A stretch of 64,000 nucleotides of DNA from Plasmopara viticola (GCA_001695595.3 MBPM02000072.1:1-64000); one strand, 5' to 3'. Positions 21,801 to 31,126 are shown, numbered from the stretch's first letter. Translations and numbers: made by a program. The notes: a model not told the origin generated them from the sequence alone.

Positions 21801-22963
21801 TGAACTTGAAAGTCAAAGGCCGAGTCTTGGTTGTAGCAGCGAGACCGGGTCACGCAGTCGCGGTATGTGTCTAGTGCAGCACGAAAGGCCTCTTGGGAGG
21901 TTGCGTCTCGCTTGTTATGGTACCGCATTGCTGCTTGGTCTAGCGTGATTTGTGCGGCTGTAATGGCGACGTCGTTTTGGCTGCGTAGCTTACGTTGGAG
22001 GGCCTGTAGCTGGCGCCGCATAAATTTCTTCCACTGCTCCCAGACTTTGCCTGGGTTCGATGCAGCCTGGAGATTCTCGAGCACCTGTCGGGCTTCACCA
22101 CAGATGGCATCGACAACATCGGAGTACTCAAGAAGATACTCCGGAAAGCGCCAGTAGCCATATCCGTGGAGTTGAGACACCGAGCGCAAGGTTACTGTGT
22201 GCGCCAGGTGGTCACCAGCACCTTTGGGCTCAAAGTACTTAGAGTCGCCGTACAACGCGTTGCAGAAGTCTTCCGACAACATAGCATAGTCAAGTCGGTT
22301 CTGCCTCGGCTGGGGGCCAGTGTATATGCGCTCGTCTTGGTGGTGGATCCGCCAGGCATCTACGACACCTAGCTGGCTCAGCCAGCTCATACAAGCGCTG
22401 CGGCCCGGGCGAGCAAGCAAGCGTGGCTGGGATGAGTCGAGGCTGGGGTTCAGCGGCGTGTTCAAATCGCCGAGGACTATGTGCGTTGCATTGTCCTCAA
22501 AGCGGTCCACTGGAAGATGGTTGAAGAACACAGCTTTTTCGTGGTCGTCCACCGGCGAGTACACATTGTGGATGTACACAGGTGCACTGACGACCACCAA
22601 TCGAACAACTAGATAGCGTCCCGGGACAGTCAGCTCGCGAAGCTCTTCGGCCGCATCGAAGCCTGGAAAGTCGTAGCGAAGCACAGTGAGCACTCCGCCA
22701 GATCGGTGTGTTGTCTGTGTGGCACTGACTGCACCAGGGTCGCTGACGAATAGCTTGTGCTTGAAACGGGCCTGAAGGTTAAATTTGAAGGTGTCAAGAT
22801 GGTGGCAATCGCGTAATTTGGTCTCCTGGATGCAAGAGAGGCTGTGCTTCTCGAGCAAGTTCTCGATTAGTAGGTGTCCGTTTTTCTTGATCCCGTTGGT
22901 ATTAACGGTCAGCAAGCTGACTTCTTGCCACGAGACCTCGGGTGCGTCCACGCGTGGGACCAC
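18824..22963 (-). CDS. ORF2: endonuclease / reverse transcriptase polyprotein
   Basis: This 1379-codon frame encodes the enzyme that nicks the target and copies the element RNA onto it. Residues 14-255 are an APE-like endonuclease with N23 (NTNG), E47 (QET), Y135, GDLN at 165-168, RLDY at 223-226 and GDH at 250-252, so the catalytic set looks complete. The reverse transcriptase covers about 480-800: NFRPISL (554), D624 in LFLDFEKAYDRVDW, RGVKQGDPLSALLF (679) and FADD (724-727). Near the C terminus C1223, C1228, H1236 and C1241 form a finger of the zf-RVT kind. No RNase H motif is evident. The first codon given here is GTG: an in-frame TAA lies at 22973-22975 and no ATG precedes the endonuclease, so the start must be non-AUG, by reinitiation, or by a +1 shift from ORF1b, whose stop it overlaps. 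Confidence 0.95.
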   Translation of the reverse strand: MVPRVDAPEVSWQEVSLLTVNTNGIKKNGHLLIENLLEKHSLSCIQETKLRDCHHLDTFKFNLQARFKHKLFVSDPGAVSATQTTHRSGGVLTVLRYDFPGFDAAEELRELTVPGRYLVVRLVVVSAPVYIHNVYSPVDDHEKAVFFNHLPVDRFEDNATHIVLGDLNTPLNPSLDSSQPRLLARPGRSACMSWLSQLGVVDAWRIHHQDERIYTGPQPRQNRLDYAMLSEDFCNALYGDSKYFEPKGAGDHLAHTVTLRSVSQLHGYGYWRFPEYLLEYSDVVDAICGEARQVLENLQAASNPGKVWEQWKKFMRRQLQALQRKLRSQNDVAITAAQITLDQAAMRYHNKRDATSQEAFRAALDTYRDCVTRSRCYNQDSAFDFQVQKAETSSTYFFRPIDPSLRRVSIEQVRTPSGDISQNSADISACFRAHWVCILGDAANPAGPLPPINPSSRRKLLNTIDKRLTTDEQDRLNAPISGANLADALKHMKTNSAPGMDGLTAGFYQVAPDVFGECLSIVFNYQLARGELLPSQRKSAVCMLHKKGSRDDPGNFRPISLIGVDVKALSKVLTYRLQHCLPELIHTDQKAFVKGRSIHHHVRFMADLQDLTTARDEEAYALFLDFEKAYDRVDWDYMFQVLDRMGCGGAFTNWARLLYTAPQAHLLLNGHIQPPIFPTRGVKQGDPLSALLFLMAIEPLGNLLRQHEEHGVCLTEDHTATSVFFADDTTLLSGSVSGIQAQLDLVQLYCDGSGAKLNYAKCVLMPLNRRTNPPCFSGVKLLQRGETVKFLGILFGQDPVENAIIELLDRRFYECFLQWFRRARTLRGRLLVALTMVLSRLWHYTVHVPIPQRIVKQWQSTLNRFVLARRYERNAKHVQLIPKEFLYQPRSDGGLSVPSIEASLKRQKLSVLLQFIAASTSSQCNWTTPGVVLLSLVLPTWGPRRPLDYLTVSPMRHGALLRWDVLSQWWRQVWRLWYMTKWEVTWRDLAPLARLGYVLNQPIWFHADADFQFELAARVSSSKVQRRSLCMVAEPQRSYRQHTATTFKLRCLADFLNAGGAWPDADAFARGHIDYRLTSVPVYQQYQWLRRLHHEATQVFERLRDLCANTPLPPPGVAWVCPTAPYVGVRVGERVCVAPLVPRSQLLLLVWKIPTPTKPHPIQLHDEHATTIDIKVFVEQSKRLRRLLLPVYEDLQFRLAFRLLPVRSRFSFLREAHPGIIYCVRSGCNAVETERHLFFECVLPAELWPVLFRDWSAFFVTTPTWLDIALGRPPALTSAWHDHAAVVHDLWQITRCITLHLLWTVRNDGLFRQRELLPLVPALRVVYTTLSAHVRACKRRVYDEDQQASLHSVLTRLRCSRSMGAFMRTNAPLFAVRFL

Positions 22964-22964
22964 C

Positions 22965-24104
22965 TTAGCACCTTAAGGCGAGCGGTCCAGTCACAAGCAC
23001 AGACTGACCGTCGACTTGCTGGAGCTGGAGCACATCCGCGTTCTCTGGGAAGTAATGGCCGCAGTCACGAAGGTACTCGAGGTCTTCGAGTATATCCCCT
23101 TGCCACTGGACTGCTTCCCAAATCTTGAAGCAGTGTGTGCCGATCTCGGAGCGAAGCAGGACCAACAACATATTGGGGTGAAGAAGACGTCGGTTGTGCG
23201 CTGGTATCCAAGGCACCGACCACCCGGTCAGACGCTGGAGCCAGTAGTCCTTTTCAAAGATCTGGGGCGCTGTGCACATCAACATCAACTCAAAGAGGGA
23301 CAGCGCCCTAGTCGCACGCACAATAGTTGGTGTGTCCGGGTTGTTCCACCACTGGGCAACGCATCGGAATACACCGTCACGCGTCTTAGGCACCTTGGTG
23401 CCGAGATACTTGGCCCACTTGCGAGCGAACGTGTTCGTTTCGGTGTTGTCGGTCGCGCTTAAGATGCGATTGATCATGTGAAGCTGGGCCAGCTCGGTGA
23501 CGCTGGGGCTCAGCTCACGCATCTCACGCAAGAGCGCGGTGTTAAACGCCATTGGAGCTTTAACGGACCCCATGAACGTCAGCGTGTCGGGGTTGTTCGT
23601 CGTGCGAAGCGACTTGCGAAGGCCACTCACCATGGTGTCGGCGGCGGCCAAGCGATCCGGAAGCAGCTGGAGATCGGCTGTCTGTTCAGTAGCCTCCATC
23701 TCGCTGACAATCTCTTGGATTGGAGTAGGCTCTTTGGTTTTCACCACTCTGGTGTGGTGTTTGGTCAGAAAGTGACTGGCTTCTTTGCTGTCAGTCAGGT
23801 TGCGCGGCGCCTGCACCTTGCGTGGCACAATTTGAAACCGTGGGATCTCGACCTCATCAAGCGTCGCTGGGCAGCAGTCAAACTCGACCTCGACATTGCT
23901 GAGCACGTCGAAATAGTTGCTTGTCGTGACGCCGGTGAGAGGTTTCGGACGAGATTTCATCAGCATATTGGCAAAGTCTCCATCAGCACGAGAACGTTTG
24001 CCTTTGCGTTTGCCACCGACCCTGGGCACCAACTCAGATTGGGCAGTCGGTGGTGGTGGGAGCAAGAGCAACGGAGACGATGTTGGGCTGCTTGGTGGCG
24101 ACAC
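22965..24104 (-). CDS. ORF1b: gag-like protein of the retrotransposon
   Basis: This frame of about 379 codons sits between ORF1a and ORF2. Its start has a Ser/Pro/Leu-rich run, then a basic cluster (GKRKGKRSR, about residues 31-39) that could bind RNA or direct nuclear import. The rest looks globular, with Trp-rich stretches near 250-300, and I recognise no domain. There is no CCHC knuckle. The first codon counted here is GTG; the first ATG is about 45 codons later. The frame is open upstream to 24194 and overlaps the ORF1a end by 49 bases in the -1 frame, so it may be expressed as a shifted extension of ORF1a. It ends in TAA at 22965-22967, overlapping the open ORF2 frame by 8 bases. Confidence 0.75.
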   Translation of the reverse strand: MSPPSSPTSSPLLLLPPPPTAQSELVPRVGGKRKGKRSRADGDFANMLMKSRPKPLTGVTTSNYFDVLSNVEVEFDCCPATLDEVEIPRFQIVPRKVQAPRNLTDSKEASHFLTKHHTRVVKTKEPTPIQEIVSEMEATEQTADLQLLPDRLAAADTMVSGLRKSLRTTNNPDTLTFMGSVKAPMAFNTALLREMRELSPSVTELAQLHMINRILSATDNTETNTFARKWAKYLGTKVPKTRDGVFRCVAQWWNNPDTPTIVRATRALSLFELMLMCTAPQIFEKDYWLQRLTGWSVPWIPAHNRRLLHPNMLLVLLRSEIGTHCFKIWEAVQWQGDILEDLEYLRDCGHYFPENADVLQLQQVDGQSVLVTGPLALRC

Positions 24105-24145
24105 GACTTGGGAGCCTGCAGTGCTTAGGGACAGCTCACTAGGCT

Positions 24146-25276
24146 CTAAGGTATCAGTCGGTGCTGCAACGATAGCAGTGTCGCGGCAGAGTCTTCACGG
24201 ATCGATCGTTGGAGCGACGTTTCCTGCACGCCACGACGTACCACGGCAGCATAAGATGGCTGCGACGGGCATTTATCTGGCCTGCTTTGGCTAGTGTCGG
24301 AGGATGGACCACCGTCTCTAGCTAAGTCGAGCGCGTGGATCGAGCGTTGACCGAACGACATGCGTTGGGTTGGAAACGGAGCGTTTTTCGTGTGTACTGG
24401 GTAAATGCGTCCAGCAAAAACGAGCTGGTCGCACACAGTACCACTTATCACGAGCTCCGGAGGGCAATGGCTAGAGCGGAAGTACACACGCCAAGTGGCG
24501 GTGGTGATTACCGCGTCCAGATTTACATCACGGAACGTGCCGTAGATCGGCTGCGTACCGAGCTCGAAGAAGCGTTTCAACATGAGATCAGCATCGAAGT
24601 CACTGTCGACACTTGACACATCAATAAAGAAGCGGTCGGCAAGGATGTCAAACCCGCCGAATCGGTACCTGCCTCCGAGGATCTTGACTTCCTGGCCAGC
24701 AAGGCTCTGGCAGGCTTCTTTCGTCTTCACCTTGACGCGGATGTTGCCGCCGGGAGCTTTGGTCAGCTGACCTAGTTGCTGCTGGTCGATTTGCTGTTGT
24801 ACGACAGGGTTGCCCTGGTCCTTGAGCAACGACGCGAGGATTTTGCTTGGTGCAGTGCGCTGGAAGGCGTGTCCAGTCTCGATGACCATTACATAGCGTG
24901 CACGAGGCAGCGCGTATGGACGAGCTCGGTCAATCGAGGCGGCGAGTTGGCTCCAATCGCCTCCGGCTTCATAAAGAGCATCAATGGTTTCGATGTCCAT
25001 CGCCTTGGGGCGGGGCATCTCGACACGCGGCGGGGCGGGTGCCTCAACGTTGTCGCGGCGGATCTCCGTAGAACGTTGAAGCAGGGCACGAAGCGTTGGC
25101 ATGCGCGTTGGTGCGCTCGCAGTCGAACGCGTGCGAGTTGCTGCGGTTTGCGGGAGAGCACTGGCGTTAGTTGGTGGCGTATATTGGCGTGTGTCGCTGT
25201 TGGGCTGCACATCTTCCACAAAGTCCTGCGAAGCAGGTGGCTTGTGCGCAGGCGTGACCCGCAGCTGCACGACCAT
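24146..25276 (-). CDS. ORF1a: ORF1 nucleoprotein of the retrotransposon
   Basis: First product in RNA order, 376 codons from the first in-frame ATG; the frame stays open up to a stop at 25490-25492. The N-terminal 110 residues or so are Thr/Ala/Pro-rich and probably disordered. The middle and C-terminal part (from about LPRARYVMVIETG to IYPVHTKNAPFPTQRM) has alternating beta/alpha character such as an RRM-like fold, and resembles ORF1 proteins I recall from oomycete L1-like elements. By family knowledge it would coat the element RNA. I see no zinc knuckle. It stops with TAG at 24146-24148, inside the open ORF1b frame. Confidence 0.75.
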   Translation of the reverse strand: MVVQLRVTPAHKPPASQDFVEDVQPNSDTRQYTPPTNASALPQTAATRTRSTASAPTRMPTLRALLQRSTEIRRDNVEAPAPPRVEMPRPKAMDIETIDALYEAGGDWSQLAASIDRARPYALPRARYVMVIETGHAFQRTAPSKILASLLKDQGNPVVQQQIDQQQLGQLTKAPGGNIRVKVKTKEACQSLAGQEVKILGGRYRFGGFDILADRFFIDVSSVDSDFDADLMLKRFFELGTQPIYGTFRDVNLDAVITTATWRVYFRSSHCPPELVISGTVCDQLVFAGRIYPVHTKNAPFPTQRMSFGQRSIHALDLARDGGPSSDTSQSRPDKCPSQPSYAAVVRRGVQETSLQRSIREDSAATLLSLQHRLIP

Positions 25277-25640
25277 GCCATCACTTGTTTCGTGCGAGGC
25301 TTGCGACACAGAACCAGCGTTACTACCCTGGTCCGTGCATAAACACGAAGCTTCGATGGAACCGTGAATCCCACCGGCATCTGGGTTGTTGGGTACGGAC
25401 CCAGCTGCACTGTCGCTTGGTAGGTTTGCGGAACCTTCTATAGGCGATGGGTCGTGGGTACGTGCGGGGAGGATGGGCGTACAATCAGCTCACCCATCTC
25501 ACAATCAGCTTGCGCTGACTCTAAGAAAGGGCAACTGGCTTCGGTGTCTATTGGGGGAAAAGCCTGCTTGGGTGCTTGAGAAACTGGATACTTCGAAACT
25601 TGACTTGGTCGACTTGAGCACGACGGGGCAAATTGAGAAG
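25277..25640 (-). other. 5' UTR of the retrotransposon
   Basis: The 364 bases before the ORF1a ATG should hold the internal promoter of the element. ACAATCAGCT occurs twice (25481 and 25501). An ATG at 25378-25380 in another frame opens a long overlapping frame, which could act as an upstream ORF. The last base of the UTR touches the duplicated tRNA target. Confidence 0.65.
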
Positions 25641-25657
25641 TGTCAGTGTGCCCGAGT
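25641..25657 (+). repeat. Target-site duplication, right copy
   Basis: The same 17 bases as 17808-17824, at the 5' end of the element. Here they continue into a whole tRNA gene. Confidence 0.88.
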
Positions 25658-25723
25658 GGTCTAAGGGGGTAGACTCAAGTTCTACTGTGTTCGCACTCGT
25701 GGGTTCAAATCCCACCGCTGACA
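25642..25723 (+). tRNA. tRNA-Leu(CAA), type A, re-formed at the insertion
   Basis: 82 nt, consensus. Nt 1-16 come from the target duplication. Its upstream flank is now the retrotransposon 5' UTR, read divergently. Confidence 0.92.
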
Positions 25724-26004
25724 TGTCAACACTTTTTGGAGAAGCGAATTTTGTCAGTGACGAAAGGCCGTGTTGCAAATCGTCGTCCTCACTCTTTAGC
25801 ACTCGATTGCCACTTCTTTGTGAAAGTGAATCTTATCACACAAATTTGCCATCGTCTGTCTTCGTACACAGCGTCTATTCATTAGCGGGACAGCAATACC
25901 GAGAAAAAAGGGAATGTATTTGCTAGTAAAGCAGTGCTTGTCTGCTAAAAGTGTATGTTACTTGTAATGATCTACTTAACACCAATTAGCTTCTAATCTC
26001 TTCA

Positions 26005-26086
26005 ATTAGTGTGCCCGAGTGGTCTAAGGAGGTAGACTCAAGTTCTACTGTGTTTGCACTCGTGGGTTCAAATCCCACCGCTGACA
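26005..26086 (+). tRNA. tRNA-Leu(CAA)-like, type B
   Basis: 82 nt, consensus. Confidence 0.65.
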
Positions 26087-26381
26087 TGTCCACACTTTTT
26101 CAAACAAACTAATTTTGTCAGCGACGAAAGCCCGTGTCCCAATCATTAATTTCATTCTATGTGCACTCTATTGCCGCATCTTTGTAGAAGTGAATCTCTC
26201 CAAAGAACTCGCCATGGATCACACTCGCCAGTCTTCATAGTCAGCATCTATTCGCTAGCTGGACAGCAGACCCAAATAAAATGAAGCAATGCAAATGAGA
26301 GTACAGCGATTCTCTTCTACTTAAAGTGTATGCTGCTCGTAGAATTGCATCTGAAACTGATGAGGATTACCCATCCACATT

Positions 26382-26463
26382 GTCAGTGTGCCCGAGTGGT
26401 CTAAGGGGGTAGACTCAAGTTCTACTGTGTTCGCACTCGTGGGTTCAAATCCCACCGCTGACA
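26382..26463 (+). tRNA. tRNA-Leu(CAA), type A
   Basis: 82 nt, consensus. Confidence 0.92.
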
Positions 26464-26743
26464 TGTCAACACTTTTTGGAGAAGCGAGTTTTGTCAGTGA
26501 CGAAAGGCCGTGTTGCAAATCGTCGTCCTCACTCTTTAGCACTCGATTGCCACTTCTTTGTGAAAGTGAATCTTATCACACAAATTTGCCATCGTCTGTC
26601 TTCGTACACAGCATCTATTCATTAGCGGGACAGCAATACCGAGAAAAAAGGCAATGTGGTTGCTAGTAAAGCAATGCCTGTCTGCTAAAAGTGTATGTTA
26701 CTTGTAATGATCTACTTAACTCCAATTGCTTCTAATCTCTTCA

Positions 26744-26825
26744 ATTAGTGTGCCCGAGTGGTCTAAGGAGGTAGACTCAAGTTCTACTGTGTTTGCACTC
26801 GTGGGTTCAAATCCCACCGCTGACA
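26744..26825 (+). tRNA. tRNA-Leu(CAA)-like, type B
   Basis: 82 nt, consensus. Confidence 0.65.
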
Positions 26826-27120
26826 TGTCCACACTTTTTCAAACAAACTAATTTTGTCAGCGACGAAAGCCCGTGTCCCAATCATTAATTTCATTCTATG
26901 TGCACTCTATTGCCGCATCTTTGTAGAAGTGAATCTCTCCAAAGAACTCGCCATGGATCACACTCGCCAGTCTTCATAGTCAGCATCTATTCGCTAGCTG
27001 GACAGCAGACCCAAATAAAATGAAGCAATGCAAATGTGAGTACAGCGATTCTCTTCTACTTAAAGTGTATGCTGCTCGTAGAATTGCATCTGAAACTGAT
27101 GAGGATTACCCATCCACATT

Positions 27121-27202
27121 GTCAGTGTGCCCGAGTGGTCTAAGGGGGTAGACTCAAGTTCTACTGTGTTCGCACTCGTGGGTTCAAATCCCACCGCTGA
27201 CA
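27121..27202 (+). tRNA. tRNA-Leu(CAA), type A
   Basis: 82 nt, consensus. Confidence 0.92.
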
Positions 27203-27483
27203 TGTCAACACTTTTTGGAGAAGCGAATTTTGTCAGTGACGAAAGGCCGTGTTGCAAATCGTCGTCCTCACTCTTTAGCACTCGATTGCCACTTCTTTGT
27301 GAAAGTGAATCTTATCACACAAATTTGCCATCGTCTGTCTTCGTACACAGCATCTATTCATTAGCGGGACAGCAATACCGAGAAAAAAGGCAATGTATTG
27401 CTAGTAAAGCAGTGCTTGTCTGCTAAAAGTGTATGTTACTTGTAATGATCTACTTAACACCAATTAAGCTTCTACTCTCTTCA

Positions 27484-27565
27484 ATTAGTGTGCCCGAGTG
27501 GTCTAAGGAGGTAGACTCAAGTTCTACTGTGTTTGCACTCGTGGGTTCAAATCCCACCGCTGACA
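27484..27565 (+). tRNA. tRNA-Leu(CAA)-like, type B
   Basis: 82 nt, consensus. Confidence 0.65.
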
Positions 27566-27860
27566 TGTCCACACTTTTTCAAACAAACTAATTTTGTCAG
27601 CGACGAAAGCCCGTGTCCCAATCATTAATTTCATTCTATGTGCACTCTATTGCCGCATCTTTGTAGAAGTGAATCTCTCCAAAGAACTCGCCATGGATCA
27701 CACTCGCCAGTCTTCATAGTCAGCATCTATTCGCTAGCTGGACAGCAGACCCAAATAAAATGAAGCAATGCAAATGAGAGTACAGCGATTCTCTTCTACT
27801 TAAAGTGTATGCTGCTCGTAGAATTGCATCTGAAACTGATGAGGATTACCCATCCACATT

Positions 27861-27942
27861 GTCAGTGTGCCCGAGTGGTCTAAGGGGGTAGACTCAAGTT
27901 CTACTGTGTTCGCACTCGTGGGTTCAAATCCCACCGCTGACA
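27861..27942 (+). tRNA. tRNA-Leu(CAA), type A
   Basis: 82 nt, consensus. Confidence 0.92.
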
Positions 27943-28222
27943 TGTCAACACTTTTTGGAGAAGCGAGTTTTGTCAGTGACGAAAGGCCGTGTTGCAAATC
28001 GTCGCCTCACTCTTTAGCACTCGATTGCCACTTCTTTGTGAAAGTGAATCTTATCACACAAATTTGCCATCGTCTGTCTTCGTACACAGCATCTATTCAT
28101 TAGCGGGACAGCAATACCGAGAAAAAAGGGAATGTATTTGCTAGTAAAGCAGTGCTTGTCTGCTAAAAGTGTATGTTACTTGTAATGATCTACTTAACAC
28201 CAATTAGCTTCTAATCTCTTCA

Positions 28223-28304
28223 ATTAGTGTGCCCGAGTGGTCTAAGGAGGTAGACTCAAGTTCTACTGTGTTTGCACTCGTGGGTTCAAATCCCACCGCT
28301 GACA
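28223..28304 (+). tRNA. tRNA-Leu(CAA)-like, type B
   Basis: 82 nt, consensus. Confidence 0.65.
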
Positions 28305-28599
28305 TGTCCACACTTTTTCAAACAAACTAATTTTGTCAGCGACGAAAGCCCGTGTCCCAATCATTAATTTCATTCTATGTGCACTCTATTGCCGCATCTT
28401 TGTAGAAGTGAATCTCTCCAAAGAACTCGCCATGGATCACACTCGCCAGTCTTCATAGTCAGCATCTATTCGCTAGCTGGACAGCAGACCCAAATAAAAT
28501 GAAGCAATGCAAATGTGAGTACAGCGATTCTCTTCTACTTAAAGTGTATGCTGCTCGTAGAATTGCATCTGAAACTGATGAGGATTACCCATCCACATT

Positions 28600-28681
28600 G
28601 TCAGTGTGCCCGAGTGGTCTAAGGGGGTAGACTCAAGTTCTACTGTGTTCGCACTCGTGGGTTCAAATCCCACCGCTGACA
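28600..28681 (+). tRNA. tRNA-Leu(CAA), type A
   Basis: 82 nt, consensus. Confidence 0.92.
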
Positions 28682-28961
28682 TGTCAACACTTTTTGGAGA
28701 AGCGAGTTTTGTCAGTGACGAAAGGCCGTGTTGCAAATCGTCGCCTCACTCTTTAGCACTCGATTGCCACTTCTTTGTGAAAGTGAATCTTATCACACAA
28801 ATTTGCCATCGTCTGTCTTCGTACACAGCATCTATTCATTAGCGGGACAGCAATACCGAGAAAAAAGGGAATGTATTTGCTAGTAAAGCAGTGCTTGTCT
28901 GCTAAAAGTGTATGTTACTTGTAATGATCTACTTAACACCAATTAGCTTCTAATCTCTTCA

Positions 28962-29043
28962 ATTAGTGTGCCCGAGTGGTCTAAGGAGGTAGACTCAAGT
29001 TCTACTGTGTTTGCACTCGTGGGTTCAAATCCCACCGCTGACA
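28962..29043 (+). tRNA. tRNA-Leu(CAA)-like, type B
   Basis: 82 nt, consensus. Confidence 0.65.
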
Positions 29044-29338
29044 TGTCCACACTTTTTCAAACAAACTAATTTTGTCAGCGACGAAAGCCCGTGTCCCAAT
29101 CATTAATTTCATTCTATGTGCACTCTATTGCCGCATCTTTGTAGAAGTGAATCTCTCCAAAGAACTCGCCATGGATCACACTCGCCAGTCTTCATAGTCA
29201 GCATCTATTCGCTAGCTGGACAGCAGACCCAAATAAAATGAAGCAATGCAAATGTGAGTACAGCGATTCTCTTCTACTTAAAGTGTATGCTGCTCGTAGA
29301 ATTGCATCTGAAACTGATGAGGATTACCCATCCACATT

Positions 29339-29420
29339 GTCAGTGTGCCCGAGTGGTCTAAGGGGGTAGACTCAAGTTCTACTGTGTTCGCACTCGTGGG
29401 TTCAAATCCCACCGCTGACA
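29339..29420 (+). tRNA. tRNA-Leu(CAA), type A
   Basis: 82 nt, consensus. Confidence 0.92.
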
Positions 29421-29700
29421 TGTCAACACTTTTTGGAGAAGCGAGTTTTGTCAGTGACGAAAGGCCGTGTTGCAAATCGTCGCCCTCACTCTTTAGCACT
29501 CGATTGCCACTTCTTTGTGAAAGTGAATCTTATCACACAAATTTGCCATCGTCTGTCTTCGTACACAGCATCTATTCATTAGCGGGACAGCAATACCGAG
29601 AAAAAAGGAATGTATTTGCTAGTAAAGCAGTGCTTGTCTGCTAAAAGTGTATGTTACTTGTAATGATCTACTTAACACCAATTAGCTTCTAATCTCTTCA

Positions 29701-29782
29701 ATTAGTGTGCCCGAGTGGTCTAAGGAGGTAGACTCAAGTTCTACTGTGTTTGCACTCGTGGGTTCAAATCCCACCGCTGACA
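29701..29782 (+). tRNA. tRNA-Leu(CAA)-like, type B
   Basis: 82 nt, consensus. Confidence 0.65.
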
Positions 29783-30024
29783 TGTCCACACTTTTTCAAA
29801 CAATTTTGTCAGCGACGAAAGCCGTGTCAGTGCACTCTATTGTCTTTGTAGAAGTGAATCTCTCCATCATGCACACTCGTCTTCATAGTCAGCATCTATT
29901 CGCTAGCTGGACAGCAGACCCAAATAAAAGAAGCAATGCAAATGTGAGTACAGCGATTCTCTTCTACTTAAAGTGTATGCTGCTCGTAGAATCATCTGAA
30001 ACTGATGAGGATTACCCTCCCATT
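29783..30024 (+). repeat. B-to-A spacer with many small deletions
   Basis: It is 242 bp instead of about 294. The loss is spread over many short gaps with almost no substitutions, while the tRNA genes on both sides are untouched. Confidence 0.85.
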
Positions 30025-30106
30025 GTCAGTGTGCCCGAGTGGTCTAAGGGGGTAGACTCAAGTTCTACTGTGTTCGCACTCGTGGGTTCAAATCCCACCG
30101 CTGACA
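30025..30106 (+). tRNA. tRNA-Leu(CAA), type A
   Basis: 82 nt, consensus. Confidence 0.92.
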
Positions 30107-30386
30107 TGTCAACACTTTTTGGAGAAGCGAATTTTGTCAGTGACGAAAGGCCGTGTTGCAAATCGTCGCCTCACTCTTTAGCACTCGATTGCCACTTCTT
30201 TGTGAAAGTGAATCTTATCACACAAATTTGCCATCGTCTGTCTTCGTACACAGCATCTATTCATTAGCGGGACAGCAATACCGAGAAAAAAGGGAATGTA
30301 TTTGCTAGTAAAGCAGTGCTTGTCTGCTAAAAGTGTATGTTACTTGTAATGATCTACTTAACACCAATTAGCTTCTAATCTCTTCA

Positions 30387-30468
30387 ATTAGTGTGCCCGA
30401 GTGGTCTAAGGAGGTAGACTCAAGTTCTACTGTGTTTGCACTCGTGGGTTCAAATCCCACCGCTGACA
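30387..30468 (+). tRNA. tRNA-Leu(CAA)-like, type B
   Basis: 82 nt, consensus. Confidence 0.65.
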
Positions 30469-30763
30469 TGTCCACACTTTTTCAAACAAACTAATTTTGT
30501 CAGCGACGAAAGCCCGTGTCCCAATCATTAATTTCATTCTATGTGCACTCTATTGCCGCATCTTTGTAGAAGTGAATCTCTCCAAAGAACTCGCCATGGA
30601 TCACACTCGCCAGTCTTCATAGTCAGCATCTATTCGCTAGCTGGACAGCAGACCCAAATAAAATGAAGCAATGCAAATGTGAGTACAGCGATTCTCTTCT
30701 ACTTAAAGTGTATGCTGCTCGTAGAATTGCATCTGAAACTGATGAGGATTACCCATCCACATT

Positions 30764-30845
30764 GTCAGTGTGCCCGAGTGGTCTAAGGGGGTAGACTCAA
30801 GTTCTACTGTGTTCGCACTCGTGGGTTCAAATCCCACCGCTGACA
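30764..30845 (+). tRNA. tRNA-Leu(CAA), type A
   Basis: 82 nt, consensus. Confidence 0.92.
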
Positions 30846-31126
30846 TGTCAACACTTTTTGGAGAAGCGAGTTTTGTCAGTGACGAAAGGCCGTGTTGCAA
30901 ATCGTCGTCCTCACTCTTTAGCACTCGATTGCCACTTCTTTGTGAAAGTGAATCTTATCACACAAATTTGCCATCGTCTGTCTTCGTACACAGCATCTAT
31001 TCATTAGCGGGACAGCAATACCGAGAAAAAAGGGAATGTATTTGCTAGTAAAGCAGTGCTTGTCTGCTAAAAGTGTATGTTACTTGTAATGATCTACTTA
31101 ACACCAATTAGCTTCTAATCTCTTCA

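Larger units (their letters stand above)
17825..25640 (-). mobile_element. Full-length non-LTR retrotransposon (L1/Tx1-like) in a tRNA-Leu gene
   Basis: A 7816-bp element lies between 17-bp direct duplications of tRNA sequence. Read on the minus strand it has a 5' UTR (25277-25640), ORF1a, ORF1b, ORF2 (endonuclease, reverse transcriptase, Cys/His finger) and a 3' UTR of about 1 kb. There are no long terminal repeats, and no poly-A or simple-repeat tail at its 3' end (left side), which is usual for site-specific LINEs and unusual for ordinary L1. By target-primed reverse transcription, the primer strand was the tRNA sense strand, cut after nt 16. The perfect duplication, the open ORF2 and complete catalytic motifs suggest recent insertion. 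The clade is judged from motif style only. Confidence 0.95.

Noticed and set aside
18696..25342. Plus-strand frames of up to 216 codons inside the retrotransposon
   Set aside because: They are shadows of the minus-strand ORFs in a GC-richer region and carry no recognisable motifs.
24889..25410. 173-codon minus-strand frame overlapping the ORF1a start
   Set aside because: It overlaps ORF1a in another frame with low-complexity Arg/Ser/Thr composition. It may act as an upstream ORF through its ATG at 25378-25380 but is not supported as a protein gene.
17825..25640. LTR retrotransposon or endogenous virus
   Set aside because: There are no terminal repeats, protease, integrase or RNase H. The endonuclease is APE-like and the target duplication is 17 bp, as in LINEs.
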